The position numbers were made by a program, and so were the translations under genes. The notes below the pieces were generated by a model. The model was not told the DNA's origin. It saw only the letters and a list, made by a program, of their open reading frames with translations, and did no database searches. A stretch of DNA of 64,000 nt from Chloroflexota bacterium. GTDB lineage: Bacteria; Chloroflexota; Chloroflexia; Chloroflexales; Herpetosiphonaceae. The DNA lies in contig JAIUOC010000002.1 in the NCBI GenBank assembly GCA_020161265.1, forward strand, positions 434,001-498,000. Reading direction: 5' to 3'. This document shows, in pieces, positions 25,464-34,108 of this stretch. Every line of letters starts with the position of its first letter. Positions within the stretch are counted from its first letter, which is position 1.

Positions 25464-26372
25464 TCAAATTTGGCGCTTGAGATAGCGCAAACTTTGCTGC
25501 ACATCACGCACAATTAGCACATTATGCTGGCTCAAAATTGGGCTAAGCACTGCGCTATTTTCGGCCTGCACTCCGCTAACAATGCAAGTTGCACCCAATA
25601 AGCGCAATGCGCCGATTAATTTATTGAATAAGCCAGTTGCCTGAGGGTCAAACGAGCGCATGCCCGTTAAATCGAGCACCACATAGCGAATCCGTTGGCG
25701 CTCAACATGGCCCAAAAGAATCGTTTGCAAAATTGTGAGGCGCTGTTGATCAACTCGCCCAATCACTGGCACAATCCATAAATGTTGATCAACCGGAATC
25801 GTGGGAGCACTCAAGGCCAAGCGCAGCACTTCCAATTCTTCAACTCGTTGAATCTGGTTGATCGTGGTGGCCAGCATTAAACTGAGGGTTTGCAACAATT
25901 GTAGTTCGCGGTCGCCATACGCCGCCGTTTCATGATGTTGAATCGTCACCAAGCCCAACAATTGACTGCCCAACATAATTGGCAAGCCGAGCCAACTGCA
26001 ACTAGCGTGGTGCAAATCGGCTCCGAGCGCATGCTCAAGGTTAATTTCGCTATGGCTATCAATGTAGATATTTTCAAACAGCAGTGGTTTGCGCTGACGT
26101 AAAATCCAAGCACTGGGCGTATGCGGTTTAATCGTAACTGGCTCATCAGCAAAATTACCACGCCGATGGGCAATCACATAGACATGACGCAAATTCTGCT
26201 GCGCATCAAAAAAGCTGATGTTGCCATGATCGATCGGCACAACCTGCTCAAGTAATTGATAAAACGACTCATAGACCACAAACCGATCGCGGGTACTATG
26301 GATAATGCGGCCAAACTCTTGAATACACTCCAACTCGGCTCGTGCCCGCACCAACGCCTCAGTCGTCGGCAT
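25464..26372 (-). CDS. GAF-STAS domain regulator (RsbR-like), second copy
   Basis: A 302-residue paralogue of the next gene. The GAF domain spans about residues 20-175 and the STAS domain about 185-300, with VLDLTGMRSFDPQATGLF holding Thr at the likely phospho-site. AAGGA lies 9 bases before the ATG. The pair could form a mixed assembly sensing a small ligand or redox state through the GAF domains and passing it through STAS phosphorylation; this is inferred from the families. A gap of 24 bases separates it from the upstream ACT gene. Confidence 0.82.
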   Translation of the reverse strand: MPTTEALVRARAELECIQEFGRIIHSTRDRFVVYESFYQLLEQVVPIDHGNISFFDAQQNLRHVYVIAHRRGNFADEPVTIKPHTPSAWILRQRKPLLFENIYIDSHSEINLEHALGADLHHASCSWLGLPIMLGSQLLGLVTIQHHETAAYGDRELQLLQTLSLMLATTINQIQRVEELEVLRLALSAPTIPVDQHLWIVPVIGRVDQQRLTILQTILLGHVERQRIRYVVLDLTGMRSFDPQATGLFNKLIGALRLLGATCIVSGVQAENSAVLSPILSQHNVLIVRDVQQSLRYLKRQI

Positions 26373-26396
26373 AGCTCAATCCTTCAGCCTCACGGT

Positions 26397-26777
26397 TCAG
26401 CCAATCTGATGCCCAGCCGCCGTCAGAACTGCCACAGCTTCGTTAAATTCATGCTCACGAAGCAAAAGATAATCGGTATCATAGGTTGATAGCACAAAAA
26501 TACTGATCTGGGCTTGAGCTAGCGGCGCTGCTAAACTGGCCAAAATCCCAACTTGGCTAAAATCTAATGTGCCTACCACTCGCAGCCCACGCCAATTGCG
26601 CTCAGCTTGGACGTTTTCAGGCACAAATTTAGTTTCACACACAATCGATAATTCATCAGTGGTACGACTGATACTCACAAATGGGCTTTGCAAGGCCCAT
26701 TCCGGCCATGGTTGCTCGATATTCAAACGAGCAACCGCCAACATTTCGGGATAGACGGTTAATTTCAATTGATGCAT
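26397..26777 (-). CDS. ACT domain protein (ACT_7/CASTOR-like)
   Basis: A 126-residue protein whose second half (about residues 55-126; WRGLRVVGTLDFSQVGILASLAAPLA, then ISIFVLSTYDTDYLLLRE) is an ACT domain of the type fused or related to amino-acid-kinase regulators. Such domains bind amino acids. The ATG at 26777 is 1 base after the upstream stop (TAACATG), indicating translational coupling. Ligand and partner unknown. Confidence 0.78.
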   Translation of the reverse strand: MHQLKLTVYPEMLAVARLNIEQPWPEWALQSPFVSISRTTDELSIVCETKFVPENVQAERNWRGLRVVGTLDFSQVGILASLAAPLAQAQISIFVLSTYDTDYLLLREHEFNEAVAVLTAAGHQIG

Positions 26778-26778
26778 G

Positions 26779-27369
26779 TTACTCACGAACCCGCTGGGCT
26801 GCAAATAGCGCTCCCAACACCACAAAAAAAGCATTTGGCAGGGTAAAGCCTAAATAACGTCGCGAAGGTACTTCGCCTAGGTACAGCAACCATTGGCTTG
26901 GCTCAAGATCGTTGCTGATGCCCAGTGTCCAGAGCGCCGCAACAAGCGCGGCAATTACTACGCCCGCCCCGGCAATCCACATTAATTGAGCATTGCGGCG
27001 CTCGTTGGAGATTCGGCCAACGACTTCGCCGCTCAACAGGCTAATTGCAAACACAAACCAAAAACTCCAATCACCCCAATCGCCGAGCAAACGAAACTGG
27101 CCCCAAGTAATCCCGCCAATAATTGCCACACCTAGCATTCCCGCAATCGCTTTGAGATATTGCTGGCTGGTGACTTGGCTAAGCAAGGTTGGCACATAAT
27201 AGCCAGTGCGTCCCGCCACCGCGCCAGTGCAATCGGGGCAGCGCCAACCAACTGGCGTGCGCACAGCACAACGCCCACAAATTGGATTCAAACATTTTGA
27301 GCAGCGCAAAAGCGTTGCTTCTTTGGGGTGATTAACACAAAAAAACTCTTCTTCTACGGTTGTTTGCAT
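26779..27369 (-). CDS. Zinc-ribbon/B-box-like membrane protein
   Basis: A 196-residue protein. The N-terminus (about residues 8-50) has paired cysteines and a His (CVNHP, CSKC, CGRCAV, CPDC) resembling a B-box-type zinc finger found at the start of many bacterial membrane proteins. Four hydrophobic segments follow. GAGG 8 bases upstream selects the ATG at 27369. It is 4 bases after a glycosyltransferase gene and 1 base before the ACT gene, so part of a compact run. Function unknown. Confidence 0.75.
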   Translation of the reverse strand: MQTTVEEEFFCVNHPKEATLLRCSKCLNPICGRCAVRTPVGWRCPDCTGAVAGRTGYYVPTLLSQVTSQQYLKAIAGMLGVAIIGGITWGQFRLLGDWGDWSFWFVFAISLLSGEVVGRISNERRNAQLMWIAGAGVVIAALVAALWTLGISNDLEPSQWLLYLGEVPSRRYLGFTLPNAFFVVLGALFAAQRVRE

Positions 27370-27373
27370 AGAT

Positions 27374-28138
27374 TTAGCCTCGTTTGATGCGTTGAGCTTC
27401 GCGCCAAGCTGCCCAACCAAAAAGCACCACCGCTGTGAAAATTCTGCGCCAACGCTGAGGATGGCGAATTAAGCGCCATAACCATTCTAGCCCAAATTTG
27501 CGCATCCATTGCGGCGCTCGTGGGCGCAATCCAGCCAGATCATCAAACGTGCCGCCAACCCCAATGCCCAGTTTAATCCCCAACTCAGCGCCATAACGCC
27601 GAATCCAGAGGTCTTGGGCAGGAGCACCATAGGCCACCAAGACAATATCGGGTTGGCTGCGCCGAATTTCGTTGGCAATCACTGGTTGATCAGGTTCGCG
27701 CGGCGAGCCAGCCCATGTGCCGACAATCGAACAATTGGGATAGCGTTGTTGTAGCACCGCCGCTGCTTTGGCTGCCACCCCATCAGCCGCTCCCAGCAAA
27801 AAGATTTTCCAGCCGCGCTGGGCACTTTCAGCCGCCAACCGTTCAGTCAGATCGATGCCTGTAACTTTGGATCGCAGCTGCTTGCCTTGCCAACGAGCTG
27901 CATGCAACAAGCCTGTGCCATCGGGAACTGAAAGACTAGAGGCGGCCAAGGTTGCGCGAAACGCCACGTTGTTTTGAGCCGCCATCACAAATTCAGGGTT
28001 AACCGTAGCAATTTGATGCGCTCCACCAGCGGTGAGCATGGCCGCAATCAGCTCAATCGTTTCATCCATAGTCACGTCATCAACGCGCACCCGCAGAATT
28101 TCGAGCGAAGCCAGATTGGCTGGACGTTGAAAAGTCAT
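27374..28138 (-). CDS. WecG/TagA/CpsF-family glycosyltransferase
   Basis: A 254-residue GT26 enzyme, the family that transfers N-acetylmannosamine-type sugars to lipid-linked precursors of envelope polymers. Diagnostic blocks are TVNPEFV, VPDGTGLLHAARW with the conserved Asp, KIFLLGAADGV, and GAPAQDLWIRRY with GIGVGGTFDDLAG. A C-terminal basic/hydrophobic helix (RWRRIFTAVVLFGW) likely docks on the membrane. It begins 2 bases after hisIE. Confidence 0.88.
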   Translation of the reverse strand: MTFQRPANLASLEILRVRVDDVTMDETIELIAAMLTAGGAHQIATVNPEFVMAAQNNVAFRATLAASSLSVPDGTGLLHAARWQGKQLRSKVTGIDLTERLAAESAQRGWKIFLLGAADGVAAKAAAVLQQRYPNCSIVGTWAGSPREPDQPVIANEIRRSQPDIVLVAYGAPAQDLWIRRYGAELGIKLGIGVGGTFDDLAGLRPRAPQWMRKFGLEWLWRLIRHPQRWRRIFTAVVLFGWAAWREAQRIKRG

Positions 28139-28140
28139 AG

Positions 28141-28779
28141 TTATTGTTTTTCCTCGCGTTGGCGGCCATGACGTTCGCGCAAGGTAAACCAAACATCCTC
28201 AGGCGAAACGCCCTGATTGAGCAACAATACAAACAAATGATAAATTAAATCGCTGGCTTCGTTGCGCAATTCATCGGCGTTACCATTTTTGGCCGCGATA
28301 ATTACCTCGGCTGATTCTTCGCCAATTTTCTTGCCAATTTTATCGACCCCTTTTTCGAGCAAATAGGTGGTGTAGGAGCCAATCGGGCGGGTTTGTTCGC
28401 GTTCGCGCAAGAATTCGAATAATTGGCTCACAAAGGCCAACGGCACAGCACTGCCTTCGCGTTTGGTGCCATCAAGCGTCGTATGAAAACACGAGCGTGA
28501 GCCAGTATGGCAGGTTGGGCCAGTTGGCTCAGCCAAAATCAACAAAGCATCATTGTCGCAATCGGTGCGAGCAGCGATAAATTTCAGCACATTGCCGCTG
28601 GTTTCACCCTTCGTCCACAATTGTTGGCGCGAACGGCTCCAAAAGGTCACTAAGCCGCTGGTTTGGGTTTTGGCCAGCGCTTCGGCGTTCATATATCCAA
28701 CCATCAATACCTCACCACTGCGGGCATGCTGCACTACAGCGGGAATCAGGCCTTGGCTATCGTAGGTTAATTCGACCAT
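28141..28779 (-). CDS. hisI: Bifunctional HisIE (PR-AMP cyclohydrolase / PR-ATP pyrophosphohydrolase)
   Basis: Catalyses steps 2 and 3 of histidine biosynthesis. The HisI half (about residues 1-105) has MVGYMNAEA, SRSRQQLWTKGETSGN and the zinc ligands DCDNDALL and CHTGSRSCF. The HisE half (about 115-205) has the EVIIAAKN and DLIYHLFVLL helices. Length 212 is normal for HisIE. The terminator after purH lies 20 bases upstream, so the gene probably has its own promoter or relies on readthrough. No other his genes are nearby. Confidence 0.92.
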   Translation of the reverse strand: MVELTYDSQGLIPAVVQHARSGEVLMVGYMNAEALAKTQTSGLVTFWSRSRQQLWTKGETSGNVLKFIAARTDCDNDALLILAEPTGPTCHTGSRSCFHTTLDGTKREGSAVPLAFVSQLFEFLREREQTRPIGSYTTYLLEKGVDKIGKKIGEESAEVIIAAKNGNADELRNEASDLIYHLFVLLLNQGVSPEDVWFTLRERHGRQREEKQ

Positions 28780-28798
28780 AACATCACATTCTTTCGAC

Positions 28799-28838
28799 TA
28801 AAAAGCAACCAGCGTGGCCGACCATCGACCAACGCTGG
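28799..28838 (-). terminator. Intrinsic terminator after purH
   Basis: On the minus strand CCAGCGT pairs with ACGCTGG, with additional inner GG/CC pairs, followed by TTGCTTTTT. It sits directly after the purH stop and before hisIE. Confidence 0.7.
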
Positions 28839-28851
28839 CCAGTAGATAGAT

Positions 28852-30372
28852 TTAGTGTTTGAAGTGGCGAGTAGCAGTGAAGATCATCGCGATGCCTGCG
28901 GCGTTGGCAGCAGCAATCACTTCATCATCACCTTGCGAGCCACCAGGCTGAACAATTGCGCTCACACCAGCTTCAATCGCGGCCTGAATTCCATCAGCTT
29001 TAGGGAAGAAGGCATCGGAAGCCAGCACGCTGCCCTTGGCCCGTTCGCCAGCCTTGCGAATCGCCGTCAACACCGAATCAACCCGCGAAGGCTGACCAGC
29101 GCCCATCCCTACCAATTCCTCGCCTTGTACCAAGACAATCGCATTCGATTTCACGCTGGCACAGGCCTTCCAAGCAAATTGTAAGGCGGCCAATTGCTCA
29201 TCGCTGGGCACAGTTTCAGTGACAACCTGCCAAGCATCCCAGCGATCATTGCCAACGCGATCAACATGTTGAGCCAAAATACCGCCGCCAATGCTGCGAT
29301 ATTCCCAATCGTTGCTGCTCGAACGGCCCGTATCGACGCTCAACAAGCGTAAATTGGGCTTTTCGGCCAAAATTGTCAAGGCTTCAGGGCTGAATGCCGG
29401 AGCAATAATCACTTCGTAAAAATATTTTTTCAGCACATTGGCCAAAGCCTGATCAACTGGACGATTAACCCCGACAATGCCACCAAAGGCTGAAAGCGGA
29501 TCGCCTGCTCGCGCTGCTTTGTGGGCCGCCACCAAATCCTCAGCCGAAGCCAGGCCACAAGGATTGGTGTGTTTAATAATCGCCACGGTTGGCTGATCGA
29601 AGTTTTGAATCACTTGCAAGGTTGCATCAGCATCAAGCAAATTGTTGTAGGAAAGCTCTTTGCCTTGATGTTGGACTGCTTGGGCCAAAGTGTTGGCAGC
29701 AGCATTGGGAGCGCGATAAAAAGCCGCTGCTTGATGCGGATTCTCGCCGTAACGCAGCGATTGAGCTAATTCCCACGCCAAGGGCAATTGCTGCGGGAAG
29801 GTTTCGTCAGTCAAGTAAGCGGCGATCGCGCTATCGTAGGCTGCGGTATGGGCAAAGGCTTTGGCGGCAAGTTGGCGGCGCAATTCAGGCGTAATTTGCT
29901 CAGTCCGCAAGGCTTCCAAAACCCGTGGATAATCAGCAGGATCGATCACGATCAACACATCGGCATGATTTTTGGCTGAAGCCCGCACCATCGTTGGGCC
30001 ACCAATATCGATCTGTTCAACCGCTTCATCTAAAGTAACATCTGGTTTGGCGATGGTTTGGGCAAACGGATACAAATTGACGACGACCAAATCGATCTGG
30101 CCGATGTGGTGCTCGGCCAATTGCGCCAGATGGGCTGGTTTATCGCGGCGGGCTAAAATTCCGGCGTGCACGCCTGGATGCAAGGTTTTGACCCGACCTT
30201 CCAAAATTTCAGGAAAGCCCGTCAAATCGCTAACACTGCGCACTGGCACGCCAGCACCAACCAAAGCGGCTTTGGTACCGCCAGTTGAGAATAACTCAAT
30301 GCCCAAATCGCTCAAGCCCTGAGCAAAATCCGCCAACCCCGATTTGTCTGAAACACTAACAATAGCTCGCAT
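28852..30372 (-). CDS. purH: Bifunctional AICAR transformylase / IMP cyclohydrolase
   Basis: Last two steps of de novo purine synthesis, using 10-formyl-THF to make FAICAR and cyclising it to IMP. The cyclohydrolase half begins RAIVSVSDKSGL, with LFSTGGT and GRVKTLHPGVHAGIL. The transformylase half has the catalytic KHTNPCG and AFGGIVGVNR, and ends ATRHFKH as in the family. The length is 506 residues. GGAG precedes the ATG at 30372. A ZTP riboswitch and a strong promoter lie immediately upstream, which fits since ZTP/ZMP signals shortage of 10-formyl-THF. Confidence 0.95.
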   Translation of the reverse strand: MRAIVSVSDKSGLADFAQGLSDLGIELFSTGGTKAALVGAGVPVRSVSDLTGFPEILEGRVKTLHPGVHAGILARRDKPAHLAQLAEHHIGQIDLVVVNLYPFAQTIAKPDVTLDEAVEQIDIGGPTMVRASAKNHADVLIVIDPADYPRVLEALRTEQITPELRRQLAAKAFAHTAAYDSAIAAYLTDETFPQQLPLAWELAQSLRYGENPHQAAAFYRAPNAAANTLAQAVQHQGKELSYNNLLDADATLQVIQNFDQPTVAIIKHTNPCGLASAEDLVAAHKAARAGDPLSAFGGIVGVNRPVDQALANVLKKYFYEVIIAPAFSPEALTILAEKPNLRLLSVDTGRSSSNDWEYRSIGGGILAQHVDRVGNDRWDAWQVVTETVPSDEQLAALQFAWKACASVKSNAIVLVQGEELVGMGAGQPSRVDSVLTAIRKAGERAKGSVLASDAFFPKADGIQAAIEAGVSAIVQPGGSQGDDEVIAAANAAGIAMIFTATRHFKH

Positions 30373-30400
30373 GAACCAAAGCTCCATTCGCGGTGTACAT

Positions 30401-30416
30401 AGGGCTAAACAGCCCT
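30401..30416 (-). promoter_or_regulatory. Possible expression-platform hairpin of the ZTP riboswitch
   Basis: On the minus strand GGGCT-GTTT-AGCCC forms a short hairpin right after the conserved CGCCTGGGC. Its GCCC arm could instead pair with the conserved GGGC, a simple way to couple ligand binding to purH expression. No T-run follows, so control may be at translation. Confidence 0.4.
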
Positions 30417-30495
30417 TTGCCCAGGCGAGCGGCATCTGCGCAAATCGGCTCCCCCGTGGTTGCCCACGTTTGTGTATCGCCAGTCACCGATTCAT
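30417..30495 (-). ncRNA. ZTP (pfl) riboswitch aptamer upstream of purH
   Basis: Reading the minus strand, the two conserved halves of the pfl motif are present: GGTGACTGGCG near 30478-30488 with CCACGGGGGAGCC near 30449-30461, and the hallmark CGCCTGGGC at 30419-30427. ZTP riboswitches sense the folate-stress alarmones ZMP/ZTP, and purH is a classic target. The aptamer begins within about 10 bases of the predicted transcription start. Confidence 0.85.
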
Positions 30496-30500
30496 GCGCC

Positions 30501-30529
30501 ATTATAGCCGCGCCCCGCTTGTAGTGCAA
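30501..30529 (-). promoter_or_regulatory. Sigma-70-type promoter of purH
   Basis: On the minus strand TTGCAC (30524-30529), a 17-bp spacer and TATAAT (30501-30506). The transcript would start near 30494 at the first base of the ZTP aptamer. Confidence 0.8.
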
Positions 30530-30542
30530 AGAACATAATTTT

Positions 30543-30618
30543 AACCACGAAGGACACGAAGGGCACGAAGTAGGGCTATAAACAAGCTTCTTCGTGGTTC
30601 TTCGTGTCCTTCGTGGTT
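30543..30618. repeat. Long inverted repeat of the ACCACGAAGGACACGAAG family
   Basis: AACCACGAAGGACACGAAG and its exact inverse face each other 76 bases end to end, with further partial copies (GGCACGAAG, CTTCTTCGTGG) inside. The element lies between the gcvPB stop and the purH promoter. Copies occur at 11713 and 51597. Confidence 0.8.
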
Positions 30619-30631
30619 CAACAAAGGAGAT

Positions 30632-32101
30632 CTATTTGCTTAACAAAGCCTCAATTGCCGCTTTATCGTATTTCAGAATTGGGCGGCGGGCAGCGGTGGC
30701 TTCATCGAGGCGGCGTACTGGCGCAGTAGTTGGCGCAGCATGCAACAGCTCTGGATTTTCAACCGCTTCATGGGCAATTTGCTTCATGGCATCAATAAAG
30801 GCATCCATGTTGCGCTTCGATTCGGTTTCAGTTGGCTCGATCATAATCGATTCGGCCACGCTGATTGGGAAATAGACTGTTGGTGGGTGAAAACCAAAGT
30901 CGATCAAGCGCTTGGCAATATCCAAGGTATGGACACTTGGCGCACCTTTGATTTTGCCTTGCAAGACAACTTCGTGCATACAGGTGCGGTCGTAGGCCAC
31001 CGGATAAATTTTATCCAAATTGACCCGTAGATAGTTGGCGTTGAGCACCGCGTGTTCGCTGACCGAGCGCAAGCCAGCCGCGCCGAGCATGCGAATGTAG
31101 GTGTAGGCCCGCACAAACATACCAAAATTGCCTTTGAAGGCTTTCAAGCGGCCAATGCTCTTGGCTGGCGTGTGGCGGGTATATTGGCCTTCTTTGAGCG
31201 CCACAATTGGGCCTGGTAGATAATCGGCCAAAAATTCTTTACAGCCAACCGCACCACAACCAGGGCCACCGCCACCGTGAGGCGTGGTAAAGGTTTTGTG
31301 CAAGTTGTAGTGCATAAAGTCAAAGCCCACATCGCCTGGCTTGACAATTCCCAAAATGGCGTTGAAATTTGCGCCGTCGCCATACATCAAGCCACCAGCT
31401 TCATGCACAATTTTAGCAACTTCATGCACGTTTTCATCAAACAAGCCCAAGGTATTGGGGTTGGTCAACATCAAGCCAGCGGTACGTGGGCCAACTTTGG
31501 CTCGCAGATCAGCCAAATCAACATTGCCCCGACTATCGGTAGCAATTTCGACCACTTTGAACCCAACCATCGCAGCGGTCGCGGGATTGGTGCCGTGAGC
31601 CGAATTGGGGCACAACACTTCATCACGCTGATCATCGCCACGATCAAGGTGATAGGCGCGGAACACCAAAATGCCCGCGAATTCACCTTGCGCACCAGCG
31701 GCTGGCTGCAAACAGACTTGATCAAAGCCCGAAATTTCGGCCAAGATATTTTGCAATTCATAGGTCAATTGCAAGGCACCTTGCACGGTTTCTTCGGCTT
31801 GCAAGGGGTGAATAAAGGCAAAGCCAGGCAAACGCGCAGCATCTTCGTGAATTTTGGGATTGTATTTCATCGTACACGAGCCAAGTGGATACATGCCTGT
31901 GTCGATACAGAAATTGCGCTGCGAGATGCGGGTGAAGTGGCGCACCACCTCGGTTTCGCTGATCTCTGGCAAGCCCGCTAAATCGTCGTCGCGCAGCAAA
32001 TGGGCTGGCAACTCGGTTTCGGGTACGCCAGCGTCGGGCAGGGCTGCGCCAATTTTACCGGGGCTGCTCAATTCAAAAATTGGTGGTTCGTAGGTATGCA
32101 T
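30632..32101 (-). CDS. gcvPB: Glycine dehydrogenase (decarboxylating) subunit 2
   Basis: C-terminal-type subunit of the split P-protein of the glycine cleavage system. With GcvPA it decarboxylates glycine and passes the aminomethyl group to lipoyl-GcvH. It carries the PLP-binding lysine at about residue 269 in [29 protein letters not shown] and [13 protein letters not shown] [11 protein letters not shown] are also conserved. The product is 489 residues. It starts 4 bases after the gcvPA stop and is the last gene of the glycine-controlled operon. Confidence 0.95.
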   Translation of the reverse strand: MHTYEPPIFELSSPGKIGAALPDAGVPETELPAHLLRDDDLAGLPEISETEVVRHFTRISQRNFCIDTGMYPLGSCTMKYNPKIHEDAARLPGFAFIHPLQAEETVQGALQLTYELQNILAEISGFDQVCLQPAAGAQGEFAGILVFRAYHLDRGDDQRDEVLCPNSAHGTNPATAAMVGFKVVEIATDSRGNVDLADLRAKVGPRTAGLMLTNPNTLGLFDENVHEVAKIVHEAGGLMYGDGANFNAILGIVKPGDVGFDFMHYNLHKTFTTPHGGGGPGCGAVGCKEFLADYLPGPIVALKEGQYTRHTPAKSIGRLKAFKGNFGMFVRAYTYIRMLGAAGLRSVSEHAVLNANYLRVNLDKIYPVAYDRTCMHEVVLQGKIKGAPSVHTLDIAKRLIDFGFHPPTVYFPISVAESIMIEPTETESKRNMDAFIDAMKQIAHEAVENPELLHAAPTTAPVRRLDEATAARRPILKYDKAAIEALLSK

Positions 32102-32105
32102 TGGC

Positions 32106-33437
32106 TTAGCCTCCCAACACTGCGACAAGTTGGTCGATATCGTTTTTGGTATTTTGCTCGGTAACACAGATCAGCATGGCATTGCCCAAGTGTGGGTAAT
32201 CCTTGCTGAGATCGTAGCCGCCAATAATGCCTTGAGCATGTAAGGCTTGGGTAATTTCAGCCACAGGTCGTGGGCAGCGCACCACAAATTCATGGAAGAA
32301 AGCGCCTTGCTCAAGCACTTCGTAACCAGCTAAATTGCCAATCGCTTTGGCAGCGTAATGGGCGCGTTGGTAGCAAAGTTCAGCCACTTTGCGCAAGCCA
32401 GTTTTGCCCATCAGCGAGGTATAAATCGTCGCAGCCAAGGCCATCAAGCCTTGGTTGGTACAAATATTCGAGGTGGCTTTTTCGCGGCGAATATGTTGTT
32501 CGCGGGTTTGCAAGGTGAGCACATAGCCCAATTGGCCGTTGAGGTCGGTCGTTACCCCAACCAAACGCCCCGCCATGCGCCGCAAAAGTTTTTCGGTACA
32601 GCTGAATACGCCAACATATGGTCCGCCAAAGCTCAGCGGAATCCCCAAGGGCTGGCCTTCCATTACCGCAATATCAGCGCCAACCATGCCTGGCGTTTGG
32701 AACAAACCCAACGCGATCGGATTGGTGACCATCAACAACAATGCCCCAGCCGCGTGAATTTGCTCGGCGACTGGCTTCAAATCGTGCAACACACCCAAGA
32801 AATCAGGCGATTGCACAATAAACACCGCAGTTTCGTTATCGACCAAAGCCGCTGCATCGGCCACACTGGCAGCTGGATTTTCGTCGCCAGTGATTGTTAC
32901 GCCCAAACCTTGGGTATAACTGCGCAGCACGCCGCGATATTGGGGATGTACCGAAGGAGCCACGACAATTTTGCGCCGATTACGAGTTGCGCTGATCGCC
33001 ATAATTGCGCCTTCAGCCATGGCCGTTGCGCCATCGTAGTGCGAAGCATTGGCTGCATCCATCTGCAACAAACCACACATCAACGATTGGTATTCGAAAA
33101 TTGCTTGCAACGTACCTTGAGAAATTTCGGGCTGATAGGGCGTGTAGGCGGTGTAGAACTCCGAGCGGCGCAACAACGAATCGACTGCGGCAGGGATAAA
33201 GTGGTTGTAGGCTCCCGCGCCCAAGAAACAGCTATAGTTCAGCACATCGCTATTTTTGCTGCTCAAGCGGCGTAATTCGCGGGCCATTTCACCTTCGGCA
33301 AGTGCGGCGGGCAGATCGAGCGTTGGAAACCGAAGATCAGCAGGAACATCGTGGAAAAGCTCGGCAACATCGGCAACGCCAATCGCCTTGAGCATTTCTG
33401 CGCGTTCGCTCTCGGTAATCGAGATGTAGTGGCTCAT
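32106..33437 (-). CDS. gcvPA: Glycine dehydrogenase (decarboxylating) subunit 1
   Basis: N-terminal-type subunit of the split P-protein, 443 residues. Conserved blocks include [42 protein letters not shown] and [23 protein letters not shown] a few bases upstream selects the ATG at 33437; earlier in-frame starts run through an intergenic repeat. It forms a heterodimer pair with GcvPB. Confidence 0.95.
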   Translation of the reverse strand: MSHYISITESERAEMLKAIGVADVAELFHDVPADLRFPTLDLPAALAEGEMARELRRLSSKNSDVLNYSCFLGAGAYNHFIPAAVDSLLRRSEFYTAYTPYQPEISQGTLQAIFEYQSLMCGLLQMDAANASHYDGATAMAEGAIMAISATRNRRKIVVAPSVHPQYRGVLRSYTQGLGVTITGDENPAASVADAAALVDNETAVFIVQSPDFLGVLHDLKPVAEQIHAAGALLLMVTNPIALGLFQTPGMVGADIAVMEGQPLGIPLSFGGPYVGVFSCTEKLLRRMAGRLVGVTTDLNGQLGYVLTLQTREQHIRREKATSNICTNQGLMALAATIYTSLMGKTGLRKVAELCYQRAHYAAKAIGNLAGYEVLEQGAFFHEFVVRCPRPVAEITQALHAQGIIGGYDLSKDYPHLGNAMLICVTEQNTKNDIDQLVAVLGG

Positions 33438-33449
33438 ATAACCTCTGAC

Positions 33450-33615
33450 AAGGATGAAGGATGAAGGATGAAGGATGAAACCTAATCCTTTTTGCCTTGC
33501 AATCCATTGGTTTACGAATCTATTTCTATGTGGCTTAGGTTCTCCCTCGCTTTGTGGGCGAGAGCGGGCGAGGGGTGAGGGAAGCAAATCCCCGACCCCC
33601 GACCCCTGATCCCTA
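33450..33615. repeat. Tandem GGATGAA repeats and GACCCC-rich repeat between gcvPA and gcvH
   Basis: Four head-to-tail copies of the 7-mer AAGGATG (33450-33480) are followed, at about 33575-33615, by a run of GACCCCTGATCCC-like units. The first matches the repeat near 11713-11860, the second the inverse of GGGGTCGGGGGTC at 51556. It interrupts the gcv operon by 182 bases without a visible terminator. Confidence 0.7.
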
Positions 33616-33619
33616 ACCC

Positions 33620-34009
33620 CTACTTATTGGCTTCGTCGTTGAGATATTCTTGATATGCGTCGGCGCTCAACAGGCCACTTGGGGCCGTGGTAAAGCTGAA
33701 TTTGACCAACCAACCATCACCATAGGGGTCTTCATTGACCAATTCTGGTGAATCGACGACCTCGTTGTTGATTTCGATAATTTCGCCACTGAGTGGAGCA
33801 TAAATTTCCGAAACCGCCTTGACCGACTCAACATTACCAAACGATTCGCCAACTTCAAAGCTTTTGCCAACATCAGGCAATTCGACGAATACCACATCGC
33901 CAAGCTCGCGTTGGGCATGTTCGGTAATGCCAACAACAGCACTATTACCGTCGATGCGCACCCATTCGTGTTCTTTGGTGTACTGCAATTCACTTGGTAC
34001 ATTGGACAT
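33620..34009 (-). CDS. gcvH: Glycine cleavage system H protein
   Basis: Lipoyl carrier of the glycine cleavage system, 129 residues. The lipoylated Lys64 lies in VESVKAVSEIY, in the standard hammerhead fold. GGAGG 8 bases upstream defines the start. It lies between gcvT and gcvPA in the riboswitch-controlled operon, and its lipoylation may depend on the first gene of that operon. Confidence 0.96.
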   Translation of the reverse strand: MSNVPSELQYTKEHEWVRIDGNSAVVGITEHAQRELGDVVFVELPDVGKSFEVGESFGNVESVKAVSEIYAPLSGEIIEINNEVVDSPELVNEDPYGDGWLVKFSFTTAPSGLLSADAYQEYLNDEANK

Positions 34010-34108
34010 TGGTGGTCCTCCTTCAATAACGCCAAAACAGCATACAATCAGCATAGATTGTTAGGCGCTACTATTACCCAAAGCGGCTTTTTATGCAAGA
34101 GCAGCAGG

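Noticed and set aside
31277..33275. Long reading frames antisense to gcvPB and gcvPA
   Set aside because: They lie opposite strongly supported glycine cleavage genes, have no ribosome site and encode no recognisable domain.
33450..33480. CRISPR-like repeat
   Set aside because: The units are 7-base head-to-tail copies with no spacers, so this is a simple tandem repeat.
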